Shown here piece by piece: positions 17,454 through 27,556 of a stretch of DNA of 64,000 nucleotides (position 1 is the first letter of the stretch; the number at the start of each line of letters is the position of its first letter). Made by a program: the position numbers and the translations under genes. This DNA comes from Siccirubricoccus sp. G192 (lineage in GTDB: Bacteria; Pseudomonadota; Alphaproteobacteria; Acetobacterales; Acetobacteraceae), in contig NZ_JAHREN010000001.1 of the NCBI RefSeq assembly GCF_019084075.1, positions 4,738,501 through 4,802,500 of the forward strand, in the 5' to 3' direction. The notes below the pieces were generated by a model. It saw only the letters and a program-made list of their open reading frames with translations. It ran no database searches and was not told where the DNA came from.

Positions 17454-17486
17454 GCCCCGGAGCCGCCAGGCCACAAGCTTCCGAAC

Positions 17487-17545
17487 GCCGGTTCAGCCTT
17501 TAGGGAATCGGCCCGGCTGCGCCTGCGGGCGACCGGGCCGTTCAG
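17487..17545. repeat. REP-like dispersed element, copy B
   Basis: GCCGGTTCAGCC at the left and CTGCGGGCGACCGGGCCGTTCAG at the right match the ends of the elements at 2370 and 37679, with a divergent middle. It again lies between convergent genes, bamE and the MFS transporter. Confidence 0.5.
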
Positions 17546-18714
17546 GCCACCGCCCGCGCCGCCACCTGCCGCCGCCAGCGCTGCCAGGCCAGCAGGCCCA
17601 GCGCCACTGCCAGGGCGGGCAGGATGGACAGGTTCAGCATCACCCAGCCGCCCCGCGCATGCACCGCCCCGGAGAGGAAGGCCGTGCAGGCCACGGTGCC
17701 GAAGACGATCAGGTCATTGGCCGCCTGCGCCCGCACCCGCTCCTCCGGCGCATAGGCCGTGCCGAGCAGGGTGGTGGCGCCGACGAACATGAAATTCCAG
17801 CCCACGCCCAGCAGCGCCAGGGCCAGGGCGAAATGCGCGAAGCTCTGGCCCTGCAGCCCGACCAGCACGCAAAGCGCCGAAAGCAGCGCGCCGACCCCGA
17901 TGATCCGCCTGGTGCCGAAGCGGGTGATCAGCCGCCCGGTGACGAAGCCCGGCGCATACATCGCCACCGCATGCGCCTGGATGACGGTGGCCGAGGCGCC
18001 GACGCCGAAGCCGCAGAGCATCATCTCCACCGGCGTCGAGGTCATGACGAGGTTCATGGTGCCGAAGGCCACGGCCGCGGTCACGGCCGCCGCGATGAAG
18101 GCCGGCCGGGAGATGATCTCCCGCACCGGGGCGCCGCCGGCGCTGCGGGCGGGCGGCGGCGGCAGCCGGGTGAAGGCCAGCAGCAGGATGCAGATCAGCG
18201 GCAGCAGCGCCAGCACCAGATAGGTGCCGAGGAACAGGAAGGGCGGGAAGGCGGCGCCGGTATGCTTCACGATCTCCGGTCCGAAGGCGGCCGAGACCAC
18301 GCCGCCGGTCATCACCAGCGAGATCGCCCGCGCCCGATAGGCCGGCGTCGCCACCTCGGCGGCGGCGAAGCGGTAATGCTGGCCGATGCCGAAGCCGAGC
18401 CCCGCCGGCACCGCGCCCAGGCAATAGAGCACGAAATCCCCCTGCCACACCCCGGCGGCGAAGGTCAGCGAGCCCGCCAGGGCGAAAAGCGCCCCGAAGA
18501 TGAAGCCGGGGCGGCGGCCGAGGCGGCTGAAGACCAGTCCGGCCGGGATGGAGGCCGCCATGGTCGCCGTCATCTGGATGGCGATCGGCAGGGTGGAGAG
18601 CGCCTTGTCCTCGGCGAGGGAATGGCCGATCAGCGCCCCCATCACCGCCTGGCCGACAATGGTGGAGTGCATCAGCGCCTGGCAGAAGAACAGCAGCCAG
18701 ACCTGCCGCTTCAT
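17542..18714 (-). CDS. Major facilitator superfamily transporter
   Basis: 390 residues with about 12 hydrophobic segments, a polytopic inner-membrane carrier. Between the second and third helices is the A-like motif GLVFSRLGRRPGFIFG, repeated in the second half as GRLITRFGTRRIIGVG. The C-terminal half includes a hydrophobic GVGWNFMFVGATTLLG helix typical of YfkL/YbfB-like exporters. Start ATG 18714 gives MKRQVWLLFFCQALMHS. Last gene of the rib-nusB-thiL run (19-nt gap to thiL stop). Substrate unknown. Confidence 0.85.
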   Translation of the reverse strand: MKRQVWLLFFCQALMHSTIVGQAVMGALIGHSLAEDKALSTLPIAIQMTATMAASIPAGLVFSRLGRRPGFIFGALFALAGSLTFAAGVWQGDFVLYCLGAVPAGLGFGIGQHYRFAAAEVATPAYRARAISLVMTGGVVSAAFGPEIVKHTGAAFPPFLFLGTYLVLALLPLICILLLAFTRLPPPPARSAGGAPVREIISRPAFIAAAVTAAVAFGTMNLVMTSTPVEMMLCGFGVGASATVIQAHAVAMYAPGFVTGRLITRFGTRRIIGVGALLSALCVLVGLQGQSFAHFALALALLGVGWNFMFVGATTLLGTAYAPEERVRAQAANDLIVFGTVACTAFLSGAVHARGGWVMLNLSILPALAVALGLLAWQRWRRQVAARAVA

Positions 18715-18733
18715 GGCCCGGTCCCGCGACGTG

Positions 18734-19702
18734 CTAGAAATGGCTCCACCCTCCCCTGGGCAGGGCCAGGGGTCGCCCCCCCTCACCCCGCAGCGCGACC
18801 TCTGCAGGCCCCGCGACGAAAGACCCGATCCGCGTCACCGCCACGCCGGCGGAAGCAGCCCGGGCCAGCACCGCCGCCTCCTGGTCGGGGGCGGCGGCGA
18901 AGAGCAGTTCGTAGTCGTCGCCGCCGGTCAGCACCAGCGGCAGAAGGGCGGGGTCCGCCATGACCGCGGCGCGGGCGGCGGGCGAGAGCGGCACGGCCGC
19001 CGCTTCCACCACCGCGCCGCAGCCGCCCGCCCGGCAGAGATGGCCGAGGTCCTGGGCCAGCCCGTCCGAGACATCCATGGCCGCCAGCGCCAGCCCGGCC
19101 AGCGCTTGGCCAAGCGCCAGGCGCGGCTCCGGCAGCCGGTAGCGTTGGGCCAGATGCCCCGCCGCATCCGCCGCCAGCCGCCCTTGCAGCACCCGGAGCC
19201 CCAGCGCGCCATCGCCGATTGTGCCGGAAACCCAGACCGCATCGCCCGGCCGCGCTCCGGCTCGCCGCAGCGCCGCCCCCGGCGCCACCGTGCCGAGCAT
19301 GGTGAGCGACAGCGTGACCGGCCCCGGCGTCGAGACCGTGTCGCCGCCCAGCACCGAAAGCCCGAACGCCACCTGGTCCGCTGCCAGCCCGGCGGCGAAG
19401 CCGGCGACCCAGCCATCGGCGGTCCCCTGCGGCAAGGCCACGGTCATCAGGTAGCCGAGCGGCGCCGCGCCCATGGCGGCGAGATCCGAGAGGTTCACCC
19501 GCAGGAGCTTGCGGCCGATGGTCTCCGGCGGGTCGTCGGGCAGGAAATGCACGCCGGCGACCATGGCATCCGCCGTCAGCACCAATTGCCGGCCGGGCGG
19601 CACATCCAGCAGCGCCGCGTCATCCAGCAGGTCGAGCGCGCCGGGGCCGGCGAGGCTACGGAAATGCCGGGCGATCAGGGCGAATTCACCGGGGAGCGAC
19701 AT
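18734..19702 (-). CDS. thiL: Thiamine-monophosphate kinase
   Basis: 322 residues, PurM-like ATP-dependent kinase making thiamine diphosphate. Seen: N-terminal GEFALIARHF, the metal-binding Asp pair D27-D28 (LLDDAALL), Asp45 in TADAMVAGVHF, KLLRVNLSDLAAMGA, GGDTV, MDVSDGLAQDLGHL and GGDDYELLFA. All Mg/ATP-binding acidic residues are present. Start ATG 19702. Downstream of nusB (47-nt gap), the usual proteobacterial order. Confidence 0.95.
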   Translation of the reverse strand: MSLPGEFALIARHFRSLAGPGALDLLDDAALLDVPPGRQLVLTADAMVAGVHFLPDDPPETIGRKLLRVNLSDLAAMGAAPLGYLMTVALPQGTADGWVAGFAAGLAADQVAFGLSVLGGDTVSTPGPVTLSLTMLGTVAPGAALRRAGARPGDAVWVSGTIGDGALGLRVLQGRLAADAAGHLAQRYRLPEPRLALGQALAGLALAAMDVSDGLAQDLGHLCRAGGCGAVVEAAAVPLSPAARAAVMADPALLPLVLTGGDDYELLFAAAPDQEAAVLARAASAGVAVTRIGSFVAGPAEVALRGEGGRPLALPRGGWSHF

Positions 19703-19749
19703 GCCAGCCCCGCAGCCACGGGCAAGGCGGATGCGCCATGGGCACCGGC

Positions 19750-20304
19750 TCAGCCGCCGGGGCGGCGCGGCGCATCGGCGGATTCCGCGGCCCGCAGGCT
19801 GCGGGCCATGGCGTCCAGCACGCCATTGGCGAAGCGCGGCTCGTCGCCGCTGAAGAAGCCATGCGCGATATCGAGATACTCGTTGATGACCACCCGGGCC
19901 GGCGGCTCGGTGCCGCCCCAGAGCTCGGCGCAGGCGGCGCGCAGCAGGGCGCGCAGCACGGGATCGAGCCGCATCAGCGGCCAGTCCGGGTCGAGATGCC
20001 CGGCCACCAGCCCGTCCACCGTCTCGCCGTTCTGGGCGGCCTTGCGGACGATGGCGGCAAAGAGCGGCACATCGGCCTCCGGCACGCGGCCTTCCTCGAA
20101 GCCGCCGATCTCGCCGCGCGGCCCCGGCAGGTTGCCGAGCCGGTGGCGGACGAACTGGTCGATCACCGCCTCCGCCGCCTCGCCGGTCTGCTCGCTCTGG
20201 TAGAGCGCCTGCATGGCGGCGACGCGGGCGCCGGTGCGCGGCCGGCCGCGCACCCGGTCCGGCTTGCCCTTCGGCTTGCCGGCCGGCTTCCGGGCGCCGC
20301 TCAT
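19750..20304 (-). CDS. nusB: Transcription antitermination protein NusB
   Basis: 184 residues; binds boxA RNA with NusE in rRNA antitermination. A basic N-terminal extension (KPAGKPKGKPDRVRGRPRTGAR) precedes the all-helical NusB domain beginning RVAAMQALYQSEQTG, with RLDPVLRALLRAACAEL, VVINEYLDIAHGF and FANGVLDAMARSL. The start overlaps the ribH stop by 4 nt. Confidence 0.95.
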   Translation of the reverse strand: MSGARKPAGKPKGKPDRVRGRPRTGARVAAMQALYQSEQTGEAAEAVIDQFVRHRLGNLPGPRGEIGGFEEGRVPEADVPLFAAIVRKAAQNGETVDGLVAGHLDPDWPLMRLDPVLRALLRAACAELWGGTEPPARVVINEYLDIAHGFFSGDEPRFANGVLDAMARSLRAAESADAPRRPGG

Positions 20305-20787
20305 CCGAGGCCCCAGCGGCGGCGCAGCGCCACCTGGCCGAGCAGCGCATGCGCCGCCTCGGCCCCCTTGTTCATGCGGCCGGGCGCGGCGCGTTCCAGC
20401 GCCTGGGTGAGGCTGTGCACGGTCAGCAGGCCAAAGCCGATGGCGGCGCCGGTCTCCACCGCGATGTCCATCACGCCGCGGCAGGTCTCGCGGCAGATAT
20501 GGTCGTAATGGTCGGTATCGCCCCGCACCACGCAGCCCAGGATGAGGAAGCCGTCATAGGGGGTGCCGGCCTGCGCCAGCGCCATCCGCAGCGCCGCCGG
20601 CATTTCGAAGGCGCCTGCCACATCCACCACCTCCACGGTGGCGCCGGCCGTGGCGAAGACCGCCTCGGCGCCCTCGCGCATGCCGCCCACCACCTTCTCG
20701 TAATAGGGGGGCCTGGATCACCAGCAGGCGCGGCGGCGGCCCGGCGATGGGGCTGGCGGCGCGTTCCGGCGCATCGATGGTGCTCAT
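20301..20787 (-). pseudogene. ribH: 6,7-dimethyl-8-ribityllumazine synthase, frameshifted as read
   Basis: Lumazine synthase, the penultimate riboflavin step. Starts MSTIDAPERAASPI at 20787; LLVIQAP is followed by a G6 run (20706-20711). Removing one base gives the family motif APYYEKVVGGMREGAE, then EVVDVAGAFEMPAAL, CVVRGDTDHYDHIC (catalytic His) and GLLTVHSLTQALER. Repaired length ~161 residues is normal. Overlaps nusB by 4 nt and ribB by 4 nt. Loss would cause riboflavin auxotrophy unless another ribH exists, so an error is likely. Confidence 0.9.
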
Positions 20788-21944
20788 GCTTCGCCCTTGC
20801 GGATGAGGGGCCGGGTTTCGGACACGCGCAGCCCATAGCCTTCCAGCCCGATGATCGGGCGCGGGTTGTTGGAAAGCCGCACCAGGTCGCGCACCCCGAG
20901 ATCGGCGAGGATCTGCGCGCCGATGCCATAGTCGCGGATTTCCGGCGGCGCCACGCGGCGGTCGCGGCCGCGCCGCACCTGCTCGCTCATGTTGGTGGGG
21001 CGCCAGTCGCGGATCACCACCACCACGCCGCGCCCGGCCTCGGCGATCATGCGCATGGCGTCGTGCAGGTCGCGGGTGCCGATGCCGGCGACGATGTCGT
21101 GCAGCAGGTTGGCGGCATGCATCCGCACATGCACCGGGCCAGGCTGGGTCACGTCGCCCTTCACCAGCGCCAGGTGCTCGGCATATTCCAGGGTGTTGGT
21201 ATAGACCACCAGCCGCCACTCACCGCCGACCGCATGCTCGATCTGGCCCTCCTGCACCCGCCGCACCAGGCGCTCGGTCCGCCGCCGGTGCGCGATCAGG
21301 TCGGCGATGGTGCCGAGCTTGAGGCCGTGCCGCTGCGCGAAGGCCACCAGGTCCGGCATCCGGGCCATGGTGCCGTCATCGTTCATGATCTCGCAGATGA
21401 CGCCGGCCGGGTTCAGCCCGGCGAGCCGGGCGAAATCCACCGCCGCTTCGGTATGCCCGGCGCGGACCAGGGTGCCGCCATCCCGCGCCATCAGCGGGAA
21501 GACATGGCCGGGGGTGACGATATGATCCCGCCCGAGTTCCGGGTTCACCGCCACCGCGATGGTATGGGCACGGTCGGCGGCGGAGATGCCGGTGGTGACG
21601 CCGTCCTTGGCCTCGATGCTGACGGTGAAGGCGGTGGCGTGGCGGGTGCCGTTGGAGGCGGCCATCAGCGGCAGGCCGAGCTGCTCCACCCGGTGCCGGG
21701 TCATCGCCAGGCAGATCAGGCCGCGGGCGTGCTTGGCCATGAAGTTGATGGCGTCCGGCGTCGCGGATTGCGCGGGGATGACGAGGTCGCCCTCATTCTC
21801 CCGGTCCTCGTCATCCACCAGCACGAACATGCGGCCGCGCTGCGCCTCCTCGATCAGCTCCTCGGAGGGCGAGAGGAAATCGGCGAAATTGACGCGCTGC
21901 GGCGAAATCTGCTCGCCGCCCTGGGCCACGGTGCCGGCTGTCAT
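20784..21944 (-). CDS. ribB: 3,4-dihydroxy-2-butanone 4-phosphate synthase fused to a degenerate GTP cyclohydrolase II domain (RibBX type)
   Basis: 386 residues. Residues ~18-215 form DHBP synthase: MFVLVDDEDRENEGDLVIPA with acidic metal ligands, THEATRs-equivalent RAGHTEAAVDFARLAG and the NDDGTMAR loop. The C-terminal half aligns with GTP cyclohydrolase II but the zinc cysteines (ECLTGD...LRCDC in active enzymes) are replaced by VHVRMHAANLLHDIVAG, and the QEGR catalytic Arg segment by RDWRPTNM. So only the RibB reaction is expected; a separate ribA should exist elsewhere. Overlaps ribE by 4 nt. Confidence 0.9.
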   Translation of the reverse strand: MTAGTVAQGGEQISPQRVNFADFLSPSEELIEEAQRGRMFVLVDDEDRENEGDLVIPAQSATPDAINFMAKHARGLICLAMTRHRVEQLGLPLMAASNGTRHATAFTVSIEAKDGVTTGISAADRAHTIAVAVNPELGRDHIVTPGHVFPLMARDGGTLVRAGHTEAAVDFARLAGLNPAGVICEIMNDDGTMARMPDLVAFAQRHGLKLGTIADLIAHRRRTERLVRRVQEGQIEHAVGGEWRLVVYTNTLEYAEHLALVKGDVTQPGPVHVRMHAANLLHDIVAGIGTRDLHDAMRMIAEAGRGVVVVIRDWRPTNMSEQVRRGRDRRVAPPEIRDYGIGAQILADLGVRDLVRLSNNPRPIIGLEGYGLRVSETRPLIRKGEA

Positions 21945-22612
21945 GGAGTCCTGTCCCTGTGCGTCGGGGCCTCCGGTGGCGCGGCGCCCCCGGATGCCGC
22001 CAGCCGCGCGACATAGCGCGCCAGCATGTCGATCTCGATATTCACCGCCCCGCCCGGCTGCAAGGTGCCGAAGGTGGTCACGGCGGCGGTATGGGGAATG
22101 ATGTTGACCCCGAAGACCGCTTCGTCAAGCGCGCCGGGCTCGCCCACCTCGTTCACCGTCAGCGAGCAGCCGTCGATCGCGATGGAGCCCTTGGCGGCGA
22201 CGAAGCGCGCAAGCCCCGGCGGCAGCCGGAAGCGCCAGCGCACCGAGCCGTTCTCCGGCTCGGCCGAAAGCGCCTCCGCCACCCCGTCCACATGGCCGGA
22301 GACGAGATGCCCGCCGAGCTCGTCGCCCATGCGCAGCGAGCGTTCCAGGTTGATGCGGCTGCCCGGCCTGAGCCGGCCGAGGGTAGTCTTCGACAGCGTC
22401 TCGGCCGAGGCATCCACCGCGAACCAGTCGCCGCCCAGCTCCACCGCGGTCAGGCAGCAGCCGGAACAGGCGATGGAGGCGCCGATCACCGCCGGCTCGG
22501 GCCTCGCCAGGAAGGCGGGCGAGGTGCCGATGATGAGGCGCATGTCGTTGCCGCCGCCGATCGGCTGCACTTCCCGCACCGTGCCGAGGTCGGTCACGAT
22601 CCCGGTGAACAT
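21941..22612 (-). CDS. ribE: Riboflavin synthase, alpha subunit
   Basis: 223 residues, dismutates two lumazines to riboflavin. N-terminal MFTGIVTDLGTVREV is diagnostic; the two lumazine-binding repeats are at about 1-97 and 98-200 (GCCLTAVEL and GCSLTVNEV; LGGHLVSGHVDG). Catalytic Cys is in the ACSGCCLT segment. 19-nt overlap with ribD upstream and 4-nt with ribB downstream shows a tightly packed operon. Confidence 0.95.
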   Translation of the reverse strand: MFTGIVTDLGTVREVQPIGGGNDMRLIIGTSPAFLARPEPAVIGASIACSGCCLTAVELGGDWFAVDASAETLSKTTLGRLRPGSRINLERSLRMGDELGGHLVSGHVDGVAEALSAEPENGSVRWRFRLPPGLARFVAAKGSIAIDGCSLTVNEVGEPGALDEAVFGVNIIPHTAAVTTFGTLQPGGAVNIEIDMLARYVARLAASGGAAPPEAPTHRDRTP

Positions 22613-23724
22613 GGGTCTTCGCCCTCCGCGCGTCTGAATTCGGTCAGCCAGTCCGGCCCGAGCGGCTGGCTGGCAACCCGCACAAACCTGGGCATGGCGG
22701 AAAGCGATGCCAGCGGCAAGGGCTGCACCGCCGACAGCCCGTCCCCGCCCATCACGCCGGGGGCGTGGAACCAGGCGATCCGGTCCACCAGCCCCGCCCG
22801 CAGCAGCCCGGCGGCGATGCCGGCGCCGCCCTCCGCCAGCACCCGCGTGACGCCCCGCTGGGCCAGGGCGCCGAGCAGCATGGGCAGGTCGAGCCCCACC
22901 TTGCCCCGCTTCACCGTCAGGATCTCCACCCCCGCCGCCTGGTAGGGGGCGAGCGCGGCCGGCTTCTGGCCGGTGCGCGTGGCGATCCAGGTGGGCACCT
23001 CCCGCGCCGTCGCCACCAGCCGGGCATCGAGCGGCGTCCGCAGCCGGCTATCGGCCACCACGCGGGCCAGCGGCACCCGGGCCATGCCGGGGATGCGGCA
23101 GGTGAGGTCCGGGTCATCGGCCAGGACCGTGCCGCTGCCGACCAGGATGGCGTCGTGCCGGGCGCGCAGCCCATGCGCCGCCCGCCGCGCCTCGGCCCCG
23201 GTGATCCAGCGGCTCTCGCCTGCCGCCGTGGCGATCCGCCCATCAAGGCTGGTGGCGAGTTTCAGCGTCACCAGCGGCAGGCCCAGGGTGATGCGGCGGG
23301 CGAAGCCGGCATTGACCGCCCGCGCCGCCTCTCCCATCAGGCCGGTCTCCACCACCACCCCGGCATCGCGCAGCCGCTGCAAGCCGCGGCCATCGACGCG
23401 CGGGTCCGGGTCGCCGGTGGCCACCACCACCCGGGCGATGCCGGCGCGGACCAGCGCATCGCAGCAGGGCGGCGTGCGGCCCCAATGGGAGCAGGGCTCC
23501 AGCGTGACATAGGCGGTGGCGCCGCGGGCCGCGGCGCCGGCCCGGGCCAGCGCCTCGGTCTCGGCATGCGGGCGGCCGCCGGGCTGGGTCCAGCCGCGGC
23601 CCACCACCTGCTCATCCCGGACGATGACGCAGCCGACCGCCGGGTTGGGCCAGGTATTGCCCAGGCCCCGTCGTGCCAGCCCCAGCGCCGCGCGCATATG
23701 GGCCTGATCCTCGGCGGAAGACAT
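22594..23724 (-). CDS. ribD: Bifunctional diaminohydroxyphosphoribosylaminopyrimidine deaminase / 5-amino-6-(5-phosphoribosylamino)uracil reductase
   Basis: 376 residues, second and third steps of riboflavin synthesis. The deaminase domain (1-145) has zinc ligands His53, Cys78, Cys87 with general acid Glu55 (RPHAETEA, PCSHWGRTPPCC). The reductase domain follows (VTLKLATSLDGRIAT, ILVGSGTVLADDPDLT, EGGAGIAAGLL). Start ATG 23724 gives MSSAEDQAHMRAALGLA, the normal N-terminus. Confidence 0.96.
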   Translation of the reverse strand: MSSAEDQAHMRAALGLARRGLGNTWPNPAVGCVIVRDEQVVGRGWTQPGGRPHAETEALARAGAAARGATAYVTLEPCSHWGRTPPCCDALVRAGIARVVVATGDPDPRVDGRGLQRLRDAGVVVETGLMGEAARAVNAGFARRITLGLPLVTLKLATSLDGRIATAAGESRWITGAEARRAAHGLRARHDAILVGSGTVLADDPDLTCRIPGMARVPLARVVADSRLRTPLDARLVATAREVPTWIATRTGQKPAALAPYQAAGVEILTVKRGKVGLDLPMLLGALAQRGVTRVLAEGGAGIAAGLLRAGLVDRIAWFHAPGVMGGDGLSAVQPLPLASLSAMPRFVRVASQPLGPDWLTEFRRAEGEDPCSPGS

Positions 23725-23785
23725 GGGCGCTAGCTGGGGTGCGGCCCGGCCGGGGGAAAGCCGCACCGGCCGCGGTTGCTGGAAT

Positions 23786-24187
23786 TCATGCGGGGCCTGG
23801 CGGGCGGTGGCAGACGGCCTCCACCCGGTTGCCACCCGGGTCCAGCAGGAAGGCGGCGTAATAGGCTGGGTGATAGCCAACCCGCAGGCCGGGCGGCCCG
23901 TCGCAGCGCCCGCCGGCCGCCAGCCCGGCGGCATGGAAGGCCTCGACCGCCGCGCGGTCCGGCGCGCGGAAGCACCAGTGCCGGTTGTCCGCCACCACGG
24001 CGGGGCCGGTGCTGGCATGGACGGAGAGGTAGCCGTGCCCGTCATCCCCGGGCCGGTTGCGCGTGCCGTAGCCGAGCTGGCCCTCCCGCCGCACCACGCA
24101 GCCGATGCCGAGCGCGGCCATCACCGCATCCCAGAAGGGCGCGGCGCGCGCGAGGTCGGAGACGGTGATGGAGACGTGGTCGAGCAT
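23786..24187 (-). CDS. VOC family (glyoxalase/dioxygenase-like) protein
   Basis: 133 residues, one vicinal-oxygen-chelate domain. The first metal ligand His4 is in LDHVSITVSDL, and the C-terminal LLDPGGNRVEAVCH provides the Glu ligand; the internal His (DNRHWCF or GYHPAYY) is plausible. No signal peptide. Sits between nrdR and ribD in the same orientation with 35 and 61 nt gaps. Members act as isomerases, dioxygenases or antibiotic-binding proteins; role not assignable. Confidence 0.85.
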   Translation of the reverse strand: MLDHVSITVSDLARAAPFWDAVMAALGIGCVVRREGQLGYGTRNRPGDDGHGYLSVHASTGPAVVADNRHWCFRAPDRAAVEAFHAAGLAAGGRCDGPPGLRVGYHPAYYAAFLLDPGGNRVEAVCHRPPGPA

Positions 24188-24222
24188 GGGAGTCCCAAGG
24201 CGGAAGCTGATCGGGGCCGGTG

Positions 24223-24675
24223 CTAATCCGCGTCCATCTCGCCGAGGAAGGCGCGGAAATCGCGGGCCTCGCGGAAATTGCGGTAGACGCTGGCGAAGCG
24301 GACATAGGCCACCTGGTCCACCTCCTTCAGGGTTTCCATGACGATCTCGCCGATCTGGCGGGACGTGACCTCGAATTCCACCTCGGTCTCCAGCCGGCGC
24401 TGGATGCCGTTGACGATGCGCTCGATCCGGTCCTCGTCCACCGGGCGCTTGCGCAGCGCCACGCGGATGGAACGGGCGAGCTTCTCGCGGTCGAAGGGCA
24501 CCCGGCGGCCATCGGTCTTGAGCACGGTCAGCTCGCGCAGCTGCACCCGCTCGAAGGTGGTGAAGCGGGCGCCGCAGGCCGGGCAGGAGCGGCGGCGGCG
24601 GATCGCCACCCCGTCCTCGGCGGGGCGGCTGTCCTTCACCTGCGTGTCCTCACCGCCGCAATAGGGGCAGCGCAT
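24223..24675 (-). CDS. nrdR: Transcriptional repressor NrdR
   Basis: 150 residues. Zinc ribbon with Cys3, Cys6, Cys31 and Cys34 (CPYCGGEDTQVKDSRPAEDG, CPACG) followed by the ATP-cone domain (VLKTDGRRVPFDREKLARSI). It represses ribonucleotide reductase genes according to ATP/dATP state. The glyA-nrdR-ribD order is common in proteobacteria. Confidence 0.97.
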   Translation of the reverse strand: MRCPYCGGEDTQVKDSRPAEDGVAIRRRRSCPACGARFTTFERVQLRELTVLKTDGRRVPFDREKLARSIRVALRKRPVDEDRIERIVNGIQRRLETEVEFEVTSRQIGEIVMETLKEVDQVAYVRFASVYRNFREARDFRAFLGEMDAD

Positions 24676-24715
24676 CCGTGTCTTCCTCCCCCCCGGGGGC
24701 GAAACGCCCTCCTTC

Positions 24716-26020
<1,305 letters not shown>

Positions 26021-26025
26021 GGGTG

Positions 26026-26487
26026 CTACTCCCCGGCCTTGGGGGGCGGGGCAAGTTTCGCCAGCCGCCGGTCATGCCTGCCGCCCTCATAGGCGGTGGC
26101 GAGGAAGGTATTCAGGGCGTCCTGCGCCACCTCGGCCCCGATCAGCCGGGCACCGAAGGCGGCGACATTCGCATCGTTATGCGCCCGTGTCAGCCGCGCC
26201 TCCGTGCTGTCATGCAGCACCGCGGCGCGGATGCCGGGGTGGCGGTTGGCGGCGATCGCCATGCCGATGCCGCTGCCGCAGACCAGCACGCCGAAGTGCG
26301 CCCGGCCCTCCTGCACGGCCAGGCAGACCTGGTGTGCGAAATCCGGGTAATCCACGCTGGCGGCCTCATTCGTGCCGAAATCCAGCAATGCGTGGCCGGC
26401 GGCGGCGAGCGCCTGCTGCAGGGCCTGTTTCAGCGGCAACCCGGCATGGTCGCCGCCAATGGCGATGGGGAATCCGGCGGAGGTCAT
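26026..26487 (-). CDS. rpiB: Ribose-5-phosphate isomerase B
   Basis: 153 residues of the RpiB/LacAB family; interconverts ribose-5-P and ribulose-5-P. Seen: IAIGGDHAGLPLK, DFGTNEAASVDYPDFA, catalytic Cys70 in VLVCGSGIGMAIAANR, and AHNDANV with His103. Length and start are normal. First gene of the long minus-strand run through glyA. Confidence 0.95.
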   Translation of the reverse strand: MTSAGFPIAIGGDHAGLPLKQALQQALAAAGHALLDFGTNEAASVDYPDFAHQVCLAVQEGRAHFGVLVCGSGIGMAIAANRHPGIRAAVLHDSTEARLTRAHNDANVAAFGARLIGAEVAQDALNTFLATAYEGGRHDRRLAKLAPPPKAGE

Positions 26488-26548
26488 GCGGGCTGACTAG
26501 CACTTCCCCGATGCGAGGCGAAGAGCGGGCCCCTGGGAACCCGGCCCG

Positions 26549-27397
26549 TCAGGGCGCAACCCCGCCATGCGCCCCGAGGAAGCCCGCCACGCGCCGCAGC
26601 GCGTCCGCCCGCCCCGCCGGGTCGCTGCCCATCGTCACCATGCGGCCATCCGGCAGGGCATGGCTGCGCACGGGCCGGCCGGGATGGTCGAAGCCATGCG
26701 CCGCGCCGCTGTAGAGCACGGTCTCGACCTGCCCGGCATGGCCGGCGGCCAGGCCCTGGCACAGGCCGGGCGGGGTCCAGTCATCCGCGGCGCCGAGCAG
26801 TTGCAGGACGGGCACCGCCGGCACCCAGCCGCCGGCCCGCGACAAGGTGCCGCAGCCCGGATAGAAGGCGATGGCGGCGCGGATTTGGCCGGGCGGCAGC
26901 GGTGCGGCCACCGCGGCCAGGGTGGCGGAGCCGCCATGCGACCAGCCGAGCAGCACCACCCCGCCGGGCAGCGCCCAGGGCTGCGCCACGGCCCAGGCGG
27001 CGGTGGCGCGGGCATCCTCCCGCCGCACCCTCTCGGGCGAGACCGGGAAGCCCCGCACCCCGCAAGCGCTCCCCAGGCCACGGCTGCCGAAACTGTCGGG
27101 GAAGACCACGGGATGCCCGGCTTCGGTGAGGCGGGCAGCCCAATCGGCCTCCCGCAGCGGCAGGCGCAGGCGCCGGTTCGGCGGGGCGAGGCCGCTGCAG
27201 CCATGCAGCGCGACCACCACCGCGCCTTTTGCCGGCCCCTCCGGCAGGGCGAGCAGGGCGTGCAGGGTCACGCCCTCCGGCCCTGGAATCGCCATCTGCT
27301 GCACCGAGTTCGGCGCCCTGGCGGTCGCGAAGGGCAAGTCCGGCCCGGCGCAAGCGGCGAGCAGGAGCAGGGGCAGGAGGCGTGAGCGGATCGGCAT
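26549..27397 (-). CDS. Dienelactone-hydrolase-like lipoprotein
   Basis: 282 residues. The N-terminus LLPLLLLAACAG is a lipoprotein signal with Cys16, so it is membrane-anchored on the periplasmic side. The alpha/beta-hydrolase core shows HGCSG (oxyanion), nucleophile Ser in GWSHGGSATLA, an acidic segment LGAADDWTP and terminal AHGFDHPGR with the catalytic His. Four or more cysteines (SACGV, YPGCGT) may form disulfides. Substrate unknown. Divergent from the metY-type gene. Confidence 0.8.
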   Translation of the reverse strand: MPIRSRLLPLLLLAACAGPDLPFATARAPNSVQQMAIPGPEGVTLHALLALPEGPAKGAVVVALHGCSGLAPPNRRLRLPLREADWAARLTEAGHPVVFPDSFGSRGLGSACGVRGFPVSPERVRREDARATAAWAVAQPWALPGGVVLLGWSHGGSATLAAVAAPLPPGQIRAAIAFYPGCGTLSRAGGWVPAVPVLQLLGAADDWTPPGLCQGLAAGHAGQVETVLYSGAAHGFDHPGRPVRSHALPDGRMVTMGSDPAGRADALRRVAGFLGAHGGVAP

Positions 27398-27410
27398 CGC
27401 AACACCCTAG

Positions 27411-27445
27411 GGCGGATCGGGTTCATGCCTGAACGCCAATCCGCC
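27411..27445. promoter_or_regulatory. Nested stem-loop upstream of the sulfhydrylase gene
   Basis: GGCGGAT pairs with ATCCGCC and encloses GTTCA-TGCC-TGAAC. It lies in the 159-nt divergent region between the lipoprotein hydrolase start and the sulfhydrylase start. It could be a leader structure or an operator; it does not match SAM-II or SAH riboswitch consensus that I know. Confidence 0.3.
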
Positions 27446-27556
27446 TTGGCTCTTCGCTTGCAGGGCCGCGGCACCCGCGAGCCCCTGCCCCTTCCGCTGC
27501 GGGGCCCGAAGTGGCACGACTCCGCCCGAGGCGAGTTCCGCAGGAGAAGGCAGGAC

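Noticed and set aside
27398..27556. SAM or SAH riboswitch before the sulfhydrylase gene
   Set aside because: Only a simple nested stem-loop is visible; the conserved SAM-II or SAH core sequences I know are not present.
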